From Pythium myriotylum (lineage: Eukaryota; Oomycota; Peronosporomycetes; Pythiales; Pythiaceae), in assembly GCA_023091665.1 (NCBI GenBank), contig JALJCQ010000026.1, forward strand, positions 1,550,001 through 1,614,000: a stretch of DNA of 64,000 nucleotides. The letters run 5' to 3'. This document shows, piece after piece, positions 38,333 to 49,204 of this stretch. A model generated the notes under the pieces. The model ran no database searches and was not told the DNA's origin. It saw only the letters and a list, made by a program, of their open reading frames with translations. The position numbers were made by a program, and so were the translations under genes. Numbering within the stretch: position 1 is the stretch's first letter; each line of letters starts with the position of its first letter.

Positions 38333-41083
38333 TCACTGCGTTTGCGTCGAAATCTCGTCCGTCAACAGCGTTGAGGCTGGATCGACGAGAGGCAGAGGTG
38401 CATCCGCGGATGGCGGCGCGAGTGCACTCAGTTGATCGCTAATCGTACGCAGCATGTTGGCTGTGAGCGATTGCTGATGCTTCATTGCGCTCATGCACTC
38501 GGCGAGCTGTTCTTCGAGATTCGTGACGCGATCGACGAGATCGGGGACTCGCTCGGCGTCACTAACGCTTTCGGCATCGCTATGAGCCGGGCAGGCTGTA
38601 GTGGCTTCCCGGAAATGCGGCTGAAGGCAGAACACAATCGTATTGTCACTCGCAGAATGGTCCATATGACTCAGAAGAGCTTCGACCATCGCCTCACTCG
38701 TGAAGCCGTGCTCTGACGAGAAGTCGCTGCAGAAATGGCTCAAATCCAGCGGAAATTCTCGATTCGTGGTACTCGTGGACAGCATCGCACGCAGCACGAT
38801 GCTCCGATCGTCTGGATACCGCACAAGCAGCGTTTGAAAATGGCAGCGAGAGAGGATGCACATCTCTACGTAACTTGCTGCACGCACAGTTGTTGTGCAT
38901 CGGTAGTTGAGCACCAGCGACAATTCGCCGAATGAATCACCGGGAACGATCGTTTGCTTGGACGGTGGTGGCGCAGTCGATTGAGTGAATGAGGATTTGG
39001 CTTGAAGCCGTTCGTCTGGGTGGAGGCCCCCATCACCGCTACCAACCCCGATCCCGAAAGTTGTTGACAGAGACGAACGCCGACTTCGACTCGAATGCAT
39101 GCAAGCCTCCTTTCGAGGAGTGCGAGATGTATCGCCTTCAATTGGGCGCTGAAAAAATCGAGCTGTCAGTGGCTCCTCCGAAAGTTGTAATCGGTGCGAG
39201 CGTTCACTACTCGATCGACCAAGTCGGCCAGTGTCGTCATCGACCCACTCGCATGTCCCGCAATTGACCAAATACATCTCCGTGCCGACTTCGCCCGCAC
39301 GAACCACATAGTCGTCAGGAAGATACACGCGCACAGATAAACTCAACACCAACTGCTTCACAAAGTCCGGAGAACAACCACGCCAAAATGGAACGTTCAT
39401 CACCAGATCCATGTGACGATACAAACCCACCTCCAGGGCCAACGTGTGCGTCAGCTCCTTCGAAAACTTGACCACGTCTCCGTCCAACGACTCGTACTCG
39501 TGCCACACGTACTCGTAGTACTGGTGGATGCGGTCACGCAGGTCCTGCGGCAGCCGCAGCTTGTTCATCGTCGCGAACACCGCCTCCATCTTGCGCTGGT
39601 GACTCGTCGAGTTGGCGTTGAAGTTGGCCACCAGCATCGCCACGTTACCGAACACGATCGCCAGCACGATCGACCCGACCAGCACCGCCACCACGGAGAA
39701 CAAGTTTTGACTTGTCGTGCCACCGCTCGAAACGCCCTGGCCCTGGATCAGTAGCACGGCGTAGTACAGATCCGACACGTACTGGTCCCAGACGGAGGAT
39801 CCTGGAGGCACGGCGTTGGGAGCATTGGGGTCGTCTCCTGTGACGAGGTGCCATCCGCAGGCGATGTAGTGTGCTGTGAGCACGACGAGTAAGATCATTC
39901 GAACGATGCGCATGAGGTGTGAGTATCGCGAGTAGAGAAGCCATCTCTGAATTTCCTTGGACCAGCCGAGTCGATGAAGAAGGCTCCATGTATGAATTAG
40001 CCGTGGCACCCACAGAAGTCCCTGCAGTAAGATATGAACAGCGGTCATGTCACCCAGATGTGATTGCCTGTGGATCCATTCGAGTGGAATTGCAGCCAGG
40101 ATGTCCGGAATGAACCAGCCGCTGACGTATCGTAATGCTATTTCGCGTCTGGAGGTGACCATCATGAGTTTCCCCATGTCAAAGTAGCTGGAATTGAACT
40201 TGAGGAGCACGTCGAACAAGAAGACCGCTTGAAGTGTCCGACTCAAGCGAGCGATAGTTGCGTTGCCGTCGGGAAAGTAAACTGGCACAAGCGGCAAGTA
40301 CACAACCTGCACCGCAAAGGCGAACACGAGCATGACCCATCGAGCTTTCGAGATTTGGCTCGTCGGAGTCCACGGTGAGAGAAGTCATCGCAGTCTCCGT
40401 CTCAACCGCCGTCCAACTCTCGAGGCACTTCGCGACAGCGGTGGTCGGACCTTGGTGGCGCGGACAGGATGCTTTTCAGACTCACCAGGTTGGGGGAGTG
40501 TCTCAGTCGCAACGGGGAGAGGTTGCGCGGCTCCAGAAGCGGAAACGCCGCCTTCGTTCCCAAACTCGGCGAGAATTTGATCATTCCCATCCCCTGACGA
40601 AGCTTCTTCTCGTTCACAGCTACCTCGCTTCGACAGCTTGGGGCGTGGAATCGCTGACACGGACCTCGCCGAATCCGAGAGACTGCCCTCTCGGCCTGTG
40701 ACGCGTGGTGGTGTCGCAGCCTTTCGTAGCTGAAAGAGCGCTAGCATTTCCTTGTATGAGGCAGCTCGAAGCTTCTCCTCAGTGTCGTCTTCTGTCCTGG
40801 CCGCCGACTGTAGTAGACGACTCAGCGAAGCTCCCCAGCTCACTCGACGAAGTTGCGTCGGGCGTTCAGACAGACTAAGTGCTCGCTGGAACCTCGGAAT
40901 TGGGGTGACCTTCGTACGGCTGTCGGCTGAGGTTACTGCCACTTCTTGCGTGTCATGAGGCTCAAGCGTGCGTAGCCTTCGCTTTTCTCGAACAGGTCCG
41001 GCAGCAGGAAGCGACAACCGTCGGGGTGGAGAATGCCTGACTCGGTAAGTAGCGCGACTCGAAGAAGATGTAGCTGCATCCAT
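38333..41083 (-). pseudogene. CNBD ion channel C (one in-frame stop before S1)
   Basis: The frame starts at ATG 41083 (MDAATSSSSRATYRVRHSPP), is interrupted by a single TGA at 40387-40385, and continues in the same frame to 38333. Just after the stop comes LLSPWTPTS, the family-conserved approach to S1; channel D has RSLLSPWVPTS here, so the stop replaces a Ser or Arg by one base. There is no plausible intron that spares the SPW motif. The nearest later ATG (40333) lies inside S1. The homogenised tract occupies 39943-39245. The phosphate-binding cassette is FGELSLVLNYRCTTTVRA, where the phosphate-contacting Arg of PKA-type CNBDs is Cys. A coiled coil closes the protein. Possible outcomes are pseudogene or stop read-through (UGA followed by C). 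Confidence 0.75.
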
Positions 41084-43103
41084 TGTGCTGGTGAAGAAAC
41101 TGCCTTCTGGGTCCTCACGTTCGGCGAAATCCGAACTGAGAGCAGGTCAAAGATGAAGTTTCATGTACGAGAAGATCGTTAGCATAAGAACATTCGTTCA
41201 TGGCGTACGACGTTCGTCGGTATCGGGGTGCCAATCTATCCTTTGACACAAAAGTTATTTGCGTGGTGCTTGCTCATCGTGGGCTCGCCGTTCTGGTCTC
41301 GGGTCGACCCGAATGGTAAGGTGTGCTCGCGAAAATCGAATCTTAGAGCTCGTCTAATTCGGGTGATTAGTCCGCACCAACCGCGACTTGGCTGTTTTGT
41401 TGGACCGCCTCATCACGCGGTCGATTCCGCTTGATCGAAGACAATTCCAGTTTTTGCGAGCCGAGCGTAATCGTAGCCTCTCCTCGGGGTTTTACCCAAC
41501 AGTGCTGCAGTGCTCACCCTACGACAGTCGACCAAACACTGCGTTACGCTGCAGCATCATTAACCGACGAACTGTGTCGGGAGTGTGCCACCAATCAAAC
41601 AACGAAGTATCTGCCAAGAAGAGAACATATCGAGCTTGTTTCACTCGAACATTGCACGCTTGTAGAACTTGAGCATCATTTCGACCAGAATGGCCAGAAC
41701 TAGTTCACAATCTAGGCCAGCAATGTTATGCTGACGTCAGAGAAGTTGATTTAGAGGAATGCAAAACGTCAGCGCATGGCTCATGGAATCATAAAATGTG
41801 GCCTGCCAGCGATCGAAGAGAACTAGAGGATTCGCCATCTTGGCTCGGCGTCCCATATTTGCCTGCGATGCGTCGTTCCACACCGTATCTAGTATCTAGA
41901 AGCTAGGCATAGTCTCGCTTCTAGGCACGATATCATAGCCTCCTTTCACAACTGATGCAAGACCTGACTCAAGCATCAGCTTTCATGGAGGGACGACTGA
42001 CCAAAACGTTTGGCTCCCTGGACTCCAAAAATCTGTGTGATCGTGATACCTCAGGGGTACGGTCTTCTGTTCATCTTCGGCACGAGTTGTGCAGTGACTG
42101 GCATTGTATCGCCGTTCTTGCGCGCTTGATGATGGGATTCGGTTCGGAATTCATACGCTTGTCTTTCTCTATCATGGGGCACAGCGTGGAGACAGCTGCT
42201 TGCATGTTTGATTGCTAAAATCGATTGCTGGGTGAACGAACCCGATGAATTCCTATTTCCGATAGGCCACAACGATCTTCACCATTCGATGTCGTTTTGG
42301 GAGTGGCGTGATCTCTGTAAGCAGTCGAACTCCGCGGCGGCTATCCCGCGGCTCCCTCTCAAAATAGCGCGGCGATCCGACCTGGTCCTTGGGACAGGCT
42401 TCTCTGCACGGTTCCACGGTTTGTCAGCAACCGTAAGTCACACGAGATCAGCTTGGGGAGGTCGCTATTGGGTCGAGGTCTACGTGCAACCAATCAGTTA
42501 ACCGACCCGGACAAAGAGATGATTGGATGAGAAAAGCTCATCTCGTAGCGGTTTCCGCTGCACCCGACGAGTCCAGTCGTTGGGTGGTGAACTTTGGCTT
42601 CACTTCGAGTTGGAAGTACATCTGATGTCGATACCTGACACTGATCAAGTCGATCTATGGATACTACCGACCTTCGTCCAAAAGCTCGCAAGCTCAACAT
42701 TACCAACGGTTCGTCCAATCTACGGTGACTCTCGGATCTTGATACTCCGCAGCATAGGACATCGTGGAACTCTGTGTCCTTGGACTCCTTACTTGCGATT
42801 TCAATATGCTTCAACCTAAAAAAGAACGACATCCGTAATCGTCGTGGCCGATACGTTGCTTTGACTTGTCCATGATGTGATTAGAAGATATAGGATAGCT
42901 AGTCGATGAGCTCTTAGTAGCTGCGAAGTCTAGCACTCACAAACAGCCGGCATTTAAAGTAAACAAGGCATATCTGACTGCGCGCGGAACCCGAGCTATG
43001 AACGGGTTCCATCTCGTTTGAAACGCGGCTCGAACGGCATTAAGATGTATAGAACACGACATCTCGCATCCGCGGAGTGATGCCACCAATACAAATGACC
43101 CAC
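41084..43103. other. Unexplained 2-kb intergenic region
   Basis: No recognisable gene. Several short open frames on the plus strand (41431-41703, 42208-42501, 42523-42819) have protein-like composition and may be remnants of a decayed gene or transposon, but no motif is identifiable. Confidence 0.4.
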
Positions 43104-44508
43104 CTACAAGCTCTTGAGCTCAAGTCCGATGGGCACGTGGTCACTGCCGCTCACAGCCTCACGCACAAATGAAGATTCCTAATTGCGGTTCAACGACAGA
43201 TTTATCAGCCATGGAATACACCCCATTTGGAAACACGAATACCTACCACGCGGTCAAGCAGCGACTTGGACACGACGAAGTAGTCCAGCCGCCACCCTTT
43301 GTTCTTGGCCTTGGCATTGAAGCGGTACGAGAAGTACGTGTACTGAACCGTCTCGGGGTGCAAGTGGCGGAACGTATCCACGAAGCCGTGCGCCAAGATG
43401 TCAGAGAAACTCTCGCGCTCAGCGTCCGTGAAACCCGGACTTTTGTTGCGCTGTAAAGTGTACAAAGGTTAGATCGAGAGTTCTGTAATGATCGTGACCC
43501 TGGTCACTCACATTGCCCTTGGGGTCGTGAATGTCGATCTCTTGATGCGCGACATTCAGGTCCCCACACCACACTACGGGCTTCGTCTTCTCAAGTTCCT
43601 GCAGCATCTTGAGCATGGCCTTGTCCCAGTGCTCCGTGCGGAACCCCAAGCGGTCAAGCTTCTGACCGGCGTTCGGAACCTTCAACAGGCGAAGGCAATG
43701 TCAGTCTCTCAATCCTACACGCGTCCAAACCAACAAAACCAATTCTCTCACGTAAGTGTGGACGAGCCAGAAACCCTCGAACTCGAGCGCGAGGAAGCGT
43801 CCTTCGTCGTCGGGCTTACCGTCCACGAGGATCTCGTCCTTGACACTCAGTGGCTTGGTCTTGCTGAGCACGGCGGTACCAGCGTATCCTTTCTTCGCAG
43901 CACTCGACCAGTACTGATACTCGTACTGCGGCAGCACGTCCTCGAGCTATACAGCAACAACCGAGCCTCCCCATTATCAGCAAACTCTTCCACAGCCTCC
44001 ACACCATCATCATCTCTCTCTCTCTCTTTCCTCGCACCTTCTGCAGCTCGTCGCTGTCGATCTTGGTCTCGCTCAGACAGAGCACGTCCGGGTCTTCCTG
44101 GGCCACGTACGCTCGCAGATGCACCGACTCGTTTTTCTTGAGCACGGCGCGCAGCCCGTTCACGTTCCACGCCACGAGCTTGAGTCCTCCCGTGGTCTTG
44201 GCGGCCACGCCGTCGAATTTGGCGAGCGCCGCGATCTTCTCGCGCAGCTCGGCGCTCGGCTCGCTGCGCCTCGGCCGCGGCCACGCGCGCTCGCCGTCGG
44301 GCTTGCTCTTCTTGGCGAAGAGCGCGCCCCACGCGGCCTTGGCGTCGGGCGACTTGGCGGCTGGCTCGTCTCGCGCGTTTGTCGCCGCCGCTGGCTCGTT
44401 CGACGCCGCAACTTTGCGCGCCGCCTTGCGCGTGGACGGCGCTGGCGTGGCGGCGGTTACGGCCTTGTCGGCGCTCGCCTTGAGCCGCTTGCTCGCGCGA
44501 GGAGCCAT
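43104..44508 (-). CDS. APEX1: AP endonuclease, exonuclease III/APE1 family (five exons)
   Basis: Base-excision-repair enzyme that cuts DNA 5' to abasic sites. Exons on the minus strand: 44508-44038, 43946-43752, 43679-43512, 43450-43247 and 43178-43104. All four introns (91, 72, 61 and 68 nt) have GT-AG ends and phase 0, and the joined frame gives 370 residues. The N-terminal ~100 residues are Lys/Ala-rich and probably carry nuclear targeting. The catalytic core has [11 protein letters not shown] (Mg site Asn), LCLSETK (catalytic Glu), [13 protein letters not shown], the VHTY/VPNAG junction split by intron 2, WCGDLNVAH (catalytic Asp and Asn), [10 protein letters not shown], and the terminal [11 protein letters not shown] with the catalytic His. 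All key residues are present. It is divergent from the bZIP-like gene, 192 bases away. Confidence 0.93.
44013..44029. repeat. CT microsatellite in APE intron 1
   Basis: A run of CT dinucleotides (GA on the coding strand) inside the 91-base first intron, close to its 5' splice site. Confidence 0.7.
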
Positions 44509-44700
44509 GGCGTTCGCGTCGATCGACGGTCGAGATCCACGATGCCACTCAAATGCTCTCTTTTTTTCGAATTAGTCACTATAACGAGGTAAGGAGGAAA
44601 ATTGGAATAAGCGGCAAATTATGGAAATGAATGGTGAGTGCCATATTTTAAAAAATCCGGAAGACGACTGGATTGACGTGGTTGAGGGAAGACAGACGCT

Positions 44701-45934
44701 ATGGAGGACGACGCGTCCTGGGTGACGCTGCTGGACGACTGCGAGTCGCCAGAGGAGCTACTGGACGCACTGCTGAATTGCGAGCGAGCGCCTGTCTCAC
44801 GGCCTGCGAGCGAGCAGATCGCTGCGACGAGACCCAGGCAGAGGAAGCGCACCAAGTACGCGCGGCCTCTCCACGAGATCCGGCGGCTACGCAGTTCGAT
44901 CGGAGACGTCGAGAGTCTCGTCGCGTTGCTCAAGCAGCGGCGAGCGAGTGGTCTCGCTGTGGCAGCGACAGGCACAGAGAGCGGCCCGGCGATCTGGCAG
45001 CAAGTCGCGACGCGCGAGTACCAGCGACTGCGCGAGGCGCAGACTTTGCATCAAACGCTCCGAGAGCAGCTGGTCCAGCAGCGCGGCATCGTCCAGGGAC
45101 TGCTGCGGCTGGTGCAGCGCGCGAGTGCTGGGGTGCGTGCGAGTGAGCGAGGCATGTGGGGTCGTTTCTGATGTGTCTGTCTGTCGTAGCTGCCATCAGT
45201 GCCGGTGCCTCGGGCAATTGCAGAAGCGAATGCGGCTGCTATCACGAATCATCGGAGACGGCTTGAAGCAGCGATTGCTGCGATGTACTCTGCAGAACGC
45301 GATGTGATTTCATGGCGACGAGATGGTTGCGAAGGAGAGTCCCACAACCAGGAAGTGACCGATCTCCGAGGAGGCCAGATCAGTCCAGGCGACACCCTCG
45401 CGACCACGACCGTGGCTCGAGTGCTTCCTGCTACAACCGCAGACATTGGAGACTGCCTGTGGCGGAACGCCAACACCGCGCGTGCAGGCAGCCCCAAAAT
45501 CGAGGTGCGTTCCTTCGCACCACACCTCCGGCCTCAACTTCAAATCTCCCCAACTCTCATCCCTATAGCACACTGAGTCCACAGCGCATTCTCAAGTCCA
45601 CATCTACTCCGTGGACGTCGACACTCCATATGGCCACGTGCACTTCCACGGCGTCGGCCTCCGCGCTCGCTTTATTCAAGTCCACGGCCACCTCGTCCTC
45701 ACGGCGAGCTGCATGTACCCGAGCGAGCCTCCGATCTACCCTCTCAACGCGATCGCGTTCGACACGAGCGAGCGGATTCTCGTGCAAACCCACTCGACCG
45801 ACAGCGAGCTCAGCGAGGTGCTCACACGTCTCACGTCCTGCCGGCTGGAGCCGCCTCACGCATCTCCTCAACTCTCGTTTGAGCAAACCGCCGTGCTCCG
45901 GGGCATTTCGTGGGGCTGGCCCAGAGCCACCTGA
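44701..45934 (+). CDS. bZIP/M96-type regulator (three exons)
   Basis: Exons 44701-45132, 45190-45504 and 45569-45934, with GTGCGT donors at both introns (57 and 64 nt), TAG acceptors and phase 0 throughout, giving 370 residues. An acidic N-terminus (MEDDASWVTLLDDCESPEEL) is followed by a basic stretch RPRQRKRTKYARPLHEIRRL and heptad-like leucines, then QQVATREYQRLREAQTL and LREQLVQQRGIVQGLLRLVQ, a layout typical of the large oomycete bZIP-like/M96 mating-specific protein family. The later exons resemble its START-like C-terminal part (DVDTPYGHVHFHGV, YPSEPPIYPLNAIAFDTSERILVQ in pieces). The end WGWPRAT is doubtful: in another frame the DNA continues as GLAQSHLTELSLRRLDELLL to a stop at 46003-46005, suggesting a one-base frameshift near 45905. 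Likely a DNA-binding regulator. Confidence 0.65.
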
Positions 45935-46249
45935 CCGAGCTCTCGCTGCGTCGGCTCGACGAGCTGCTGCTCCGTCCACGTGTCTCGCCCACGTGCGTCC
46001 ACTAAGCAATCTCCAATGGATAAGCAAAGCTCGCGTCCAGATCGTGTGGAGCCCACGAGGCTCCGATAGTGGATACTTGGTATATTACTACCGCACCACC
46101 TGGCTTCCTGGTGACCAGCCTGCAAGTTGCCGCTACAATTCACATTTGAATCGTGGTCAATTCATTCGCAATTCATTTGCGCCGAGCCCCAAAGGCAAAC
46201 TGACTGCGAATCGACAAAGACAGCAAGATCACCTTCGCACCCCACGACC

Positions 46250-48736
46250 ATGGCGGCCGACTCGCCGCCGGCGTTCAGCAGCAACAGCGCGAGCTTCGCG
46301 CAGCGCCAGGCCACGCACGAGCAGCTGCGCGCCACGCAGGAAGAGCTCGCGACCAAGATCCGCGAGCTGCAGATCTACGAGTCGAACTACATCCAGCTCA
46401 AGAAAGACCTCGCGCGCTGGAAAAAGAAATTCGAGTTCATCTTCCGCGAGAACGAGCTGCTCTCGCTCGAGACCGCCAAGCTCGACGCCTCGCACAAGCA
46501 GATCGCGTTCCTGCAGCAAGAGATCAAGTTCAAAGAAGAAGAGAGCGAGGCGCTGCGCGGACTCGTCAGCGCGCTCGAGGCCAGCAACAAGAAAGCGCGC
46601 GCCTCGCGGCTCGACTCGGCCGCGAGGCTCGCCGGACGCCGAGATCTGCCGGCGGCCGCCGCGGCAGGCGCCGCGCTGCTGGACCAGAGCGTCTCGTCGG
46701 CCGCCGTGCCCGCGGTGGCGGAGGAAGATGAAGCCGCGAGCGAGCAGCTTGAGAAGGAGCGCCACGAGCGCGCGGTCGAGAAAGAGCGGTTCGAGAGCGA
46801 GATCCAGGCGCTCAAGTCCGAGAACAGCATGCTGCTCAAGGACCTCGACCGCCGCGAGAGCTCGCTGCAGCTGAGCGAGGAGAAAGTCGCGGCCCATAAA
46901 GAACGCATCCAGAGCCTCGAAGAATCGCTCAAAGAAGAACAGGACCAGCACATGAAGCAGCTCCGCGAGAAGCAGGAGCTCATCTCGGACCTCGAGACCC
47001 AGCTCCAGCAGATGGAGCGCCGTCGTCGGTCCTCGGCCGTGAGCCGCGAAGAGGCCGACTTTGGGCCCACGCATTTGCTCAAGACCAAGTCGATCGACGA
47101 AGACGAGGACCCTGACGAGCCCGACACACCACCGGGTACGCCGCCGCCGATCTCGGCCGGCACGCTGCTGCCGCCCGCAGACCCGACGGCGGACCAATTG
47201 CTGAAGGACTGGGAGGACGACAAGAAGATCCGACCGGCCCGCAACACCGAGTTCGAGTGGCCGCGCATCGAATCGTTTGTGCAAAAGCTACCGTACGAGG
47301 CCAAGGACGGCGCAGAGCGCATTCTGCGCCAGGCGCTCAGTCCGGAGGAGTTCCCGGAAGTCGGCGAGTCGCAGCTGCTCATTCGCAGTGTGCCACCCGA
47401 GTGCAAGAAAGAGCTCCAGGAGTTTTTGGTGCCGCTGCTCAAGGCCCACAACCACCTGCGTGTGACGTACTCGCACATGCAGCGCCGCACGTTGGTGACG
47501 GACGTGAGGCTCACGCTCGAGCCGCGCGAGTCCGAGTTCACGGGCGGACTCGCCCTGGGCGAGAAGCGCTTCGGACGCGACCACAGTTTCTTTGGACCAT
47601 CGCACGACGATGTGACGAAGCTCGTGATGCACACGGCACGATACTTGACCAACGAAAAGAAGGCCATTTACATCTCCAAGCCGCTGGACCAAAAGCCGCA
47701 GCTAGACTCGATCGCTACCACCACCGGGTCGGAACTCGAGCCGCCTACTACTCCCAACGAGGCTGGTCTCGCCAATGGAGAGCCCCCTGAGAAGCCGACC
47801 ATCGCAAACGATGGGAAGTCAGGCAGTGGTAAGAAGTGGCCGATTGGTCTTTCGGACCGCACCAAGAAGCTTGTCGGCAACATGGCTGCGGCTGCCAAGC
47901 AGCGTGTCGCTCGCATCAACCAAACGAAACACATCCACGAAGGCACAACGTGCCAATTCTGCAAGACATCACCAATCGTCGGTAACCGATACTCTTGCTC
48001 GACCTGCGTCGGATTCGATCTTTGTGAAGGCTGTTACTCGCTTGGCGGCCACGGTTTGGAGAACTCAGACGAGCTCTTTTACCGTGTGCAGGAGCTCGTG
48101 CTTGCCAAGTGTCCACGCCTCGTGGAAGAGCTCGATCTGCTTGAGCTGCTGCGTTTCGAGATCTGTCGCTCGAACCTGCGTAAATTCAGTTTCTGTCTCA
48201 ACTGGCTTGCTGACATTGTTAACGGCAAGACATCCCAGCAGTTGCAAGCACGAGCGCTCGAAATTCCGGGCATCCGTCGCGATATTCGCAAGCTCTTCGT
48301 CCCGCTGCTCATCCGCGTCTGTAGCGATCGAGAAGATCTTGAGGTCAAGACTGAGTGGGAGCTGGAGAGCGACAACGCCGCCGAGGTCAAGAGTGTCGAC
48401 ACGAGCGCGTACGGCCGCGCATCGATCGGGGAGAGTGATGGCCGCTTCCTTGAAACACTGCGCATTTGGGTGGCCGACCAATACCGCACGACGTCACCGT
48501 TCGTTGAGCGTAGCTTACTCAAGTTCCGTGAAGGCATGGCCGTCGAGGGTGATAGTGAAGCGGAGGGAAGCGATAGCGAGGCGCGTGATCAGTTCCCAGA
48601 ACGTGAGGACGATACACCATCGCGTCGTCGCGCGATGACGGCGGCAGCGCGCATGACTGGAAGCGCAGAGGATCGTGTTGCGTCGAGTCGCCAAGGCTTC
48701 GCAGAACGAAACCGTCTCATCAGCCAAGAATTCTAA
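46250..48736 (+). CDS. Coiled-coil protein with ZZ zinc finger
   Basis: An 828-residue intronless protein from ATG 46250 (MAADSPPAFSSNSASFAQRQ). Residues about 15-260 form long coiled coils (ELATKIRELQIYESNYIQLK and following heptads). A Pro/Asp-rich linker precedes a central helical block beginning FEWPRIESFVQKLPYEAKDG. A ZZ-type zinc finger lies at about 560-605, with CQFC, CSTC and CEGC pairs and a closing GGHG, the pattern used for protein or SUMO/N-degron binding. After it, a helical block (LLELLRFEICRSNLRKFSFC) and an acidic, Arg-rich tail. The combination suggests a scaffold or selective-autophagy/ubiquitin adaptor, but no characterised homologue is recognised. The ORF is open upstream without a better start. 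Confidence 0.8.
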   Translation: MAADSPPAFSSNSASFAQRQATHEQLRATQEELATKIRELQIYESNYIQLKKDLARWKKKFEFIFRENELLSLETAKLDASHKQIAFLQQEIKFKEEESEALRGLVSALEASNKKARASRLDSAARLAGRRDLPAAAAAGAALLDQSVSSAAVPAVAEEDEAASEQLEKERHERAVEKERFESEIQALKSENSMLLKDLDRRESSLQLSEEKVAAHKERIQSLEESLKEEQDQHMKQLREKQELISDLETQLQQMERRRRSSAVSREEADFGPTHLLKTKSIDEDEDPDEPDTPPGTPPPISAGTLLPPADPTADQLLKDWEDDKKIRPARNTEFEWPRIESFVQKLPYEAKDGAERILRQALSPEEFPEVGESQLLIRSVPPECKKELQEFLVPLLKAHNHLRVTYSHMQRRTLVTDVRLTLEPRESEFTGGLALGEKRFGRDHSFFGPSHDDVTKLVMHTARYLTNEKKAIYISKPLDQKPQLDSIATTTGSELEPPTTPNEAGLANGEPPEKPTIANDGKSGSGKKWPIGLSDRTKKLVGNMAAAAKQRVARINQTKHIHEGTTCQFCKTSPIVGNRYSCSTCVGFDLCEGCYSLGGHGLENSDELFYRVQELVLAKCPRLVEELDLLELLRFEICRSNLRKFSFCLNWLADIVNGKTSQQLQARALEIPGIRRDIRKLFVPLLIRVCSDREDLEVKTEWELESDNAAEVKSVDTSAYGRASIGESDGRFLETLRIWVADQYRTTSPFVERSLLKFREGMAVEGDSEAEGSDSEARDQFPEREDDTPSRRRAMTAAARMTGSAEDRVASSRQGFAERNRLISQEF

Positions 48737-49204
48737 GCTGGGATTGTTGTGAGGTGAGTACACTTGTGCGATGGGGAATAAAAAATGTAATGGCATACGA
48801 AGTTCAGATTTGAATGTATAAGATCCACGAAGGTGTATGAAAGAACAGGTGTGTGCAAAAGTGTCAATGCGGGTGAATCAGGTATAGACTATAGCAGGTT
48901 GCAGTCCGTTGGTGGTTCCAACGAGATACCCTTCGAAGTCGATCGAGACTCCGAGTTTCAGCGGTTCCTCTTCAACATTGCTGCATTGGCCTGCGAAGAG
49001 GTTTGTTCAATTTTGCATGGCTATAAACAGAGAGGCGGTTATTCAGACCTCTCGCCGCGTATGACATCCAAGAATGACAAAAAGATCTCGAACGCTTTTC
49101 AAACGGGGCGGATTAACAATAGTTGTGAGAGCGTGGCTGGTCGGAGGACGTGAGTGGCATTTTAACACAAGCGGCAGCGGAAGACCTGGTCGTCAGCTAT
49201 CCCC
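48737..49204. other. Intergenic upstream of channel D
   Basis: About 470 bases with no recognised feature; it presumably holds the promoter of channel D. Confidence 0.5.

Noticed and set aside
40385..40387. Selenocysteine at the TGA of channel C
   Set aside because: The aligned residue in paralogues is Ser or Arg, not Cys, and there is no sign of a redox context; no SECIS element was identified by eye.
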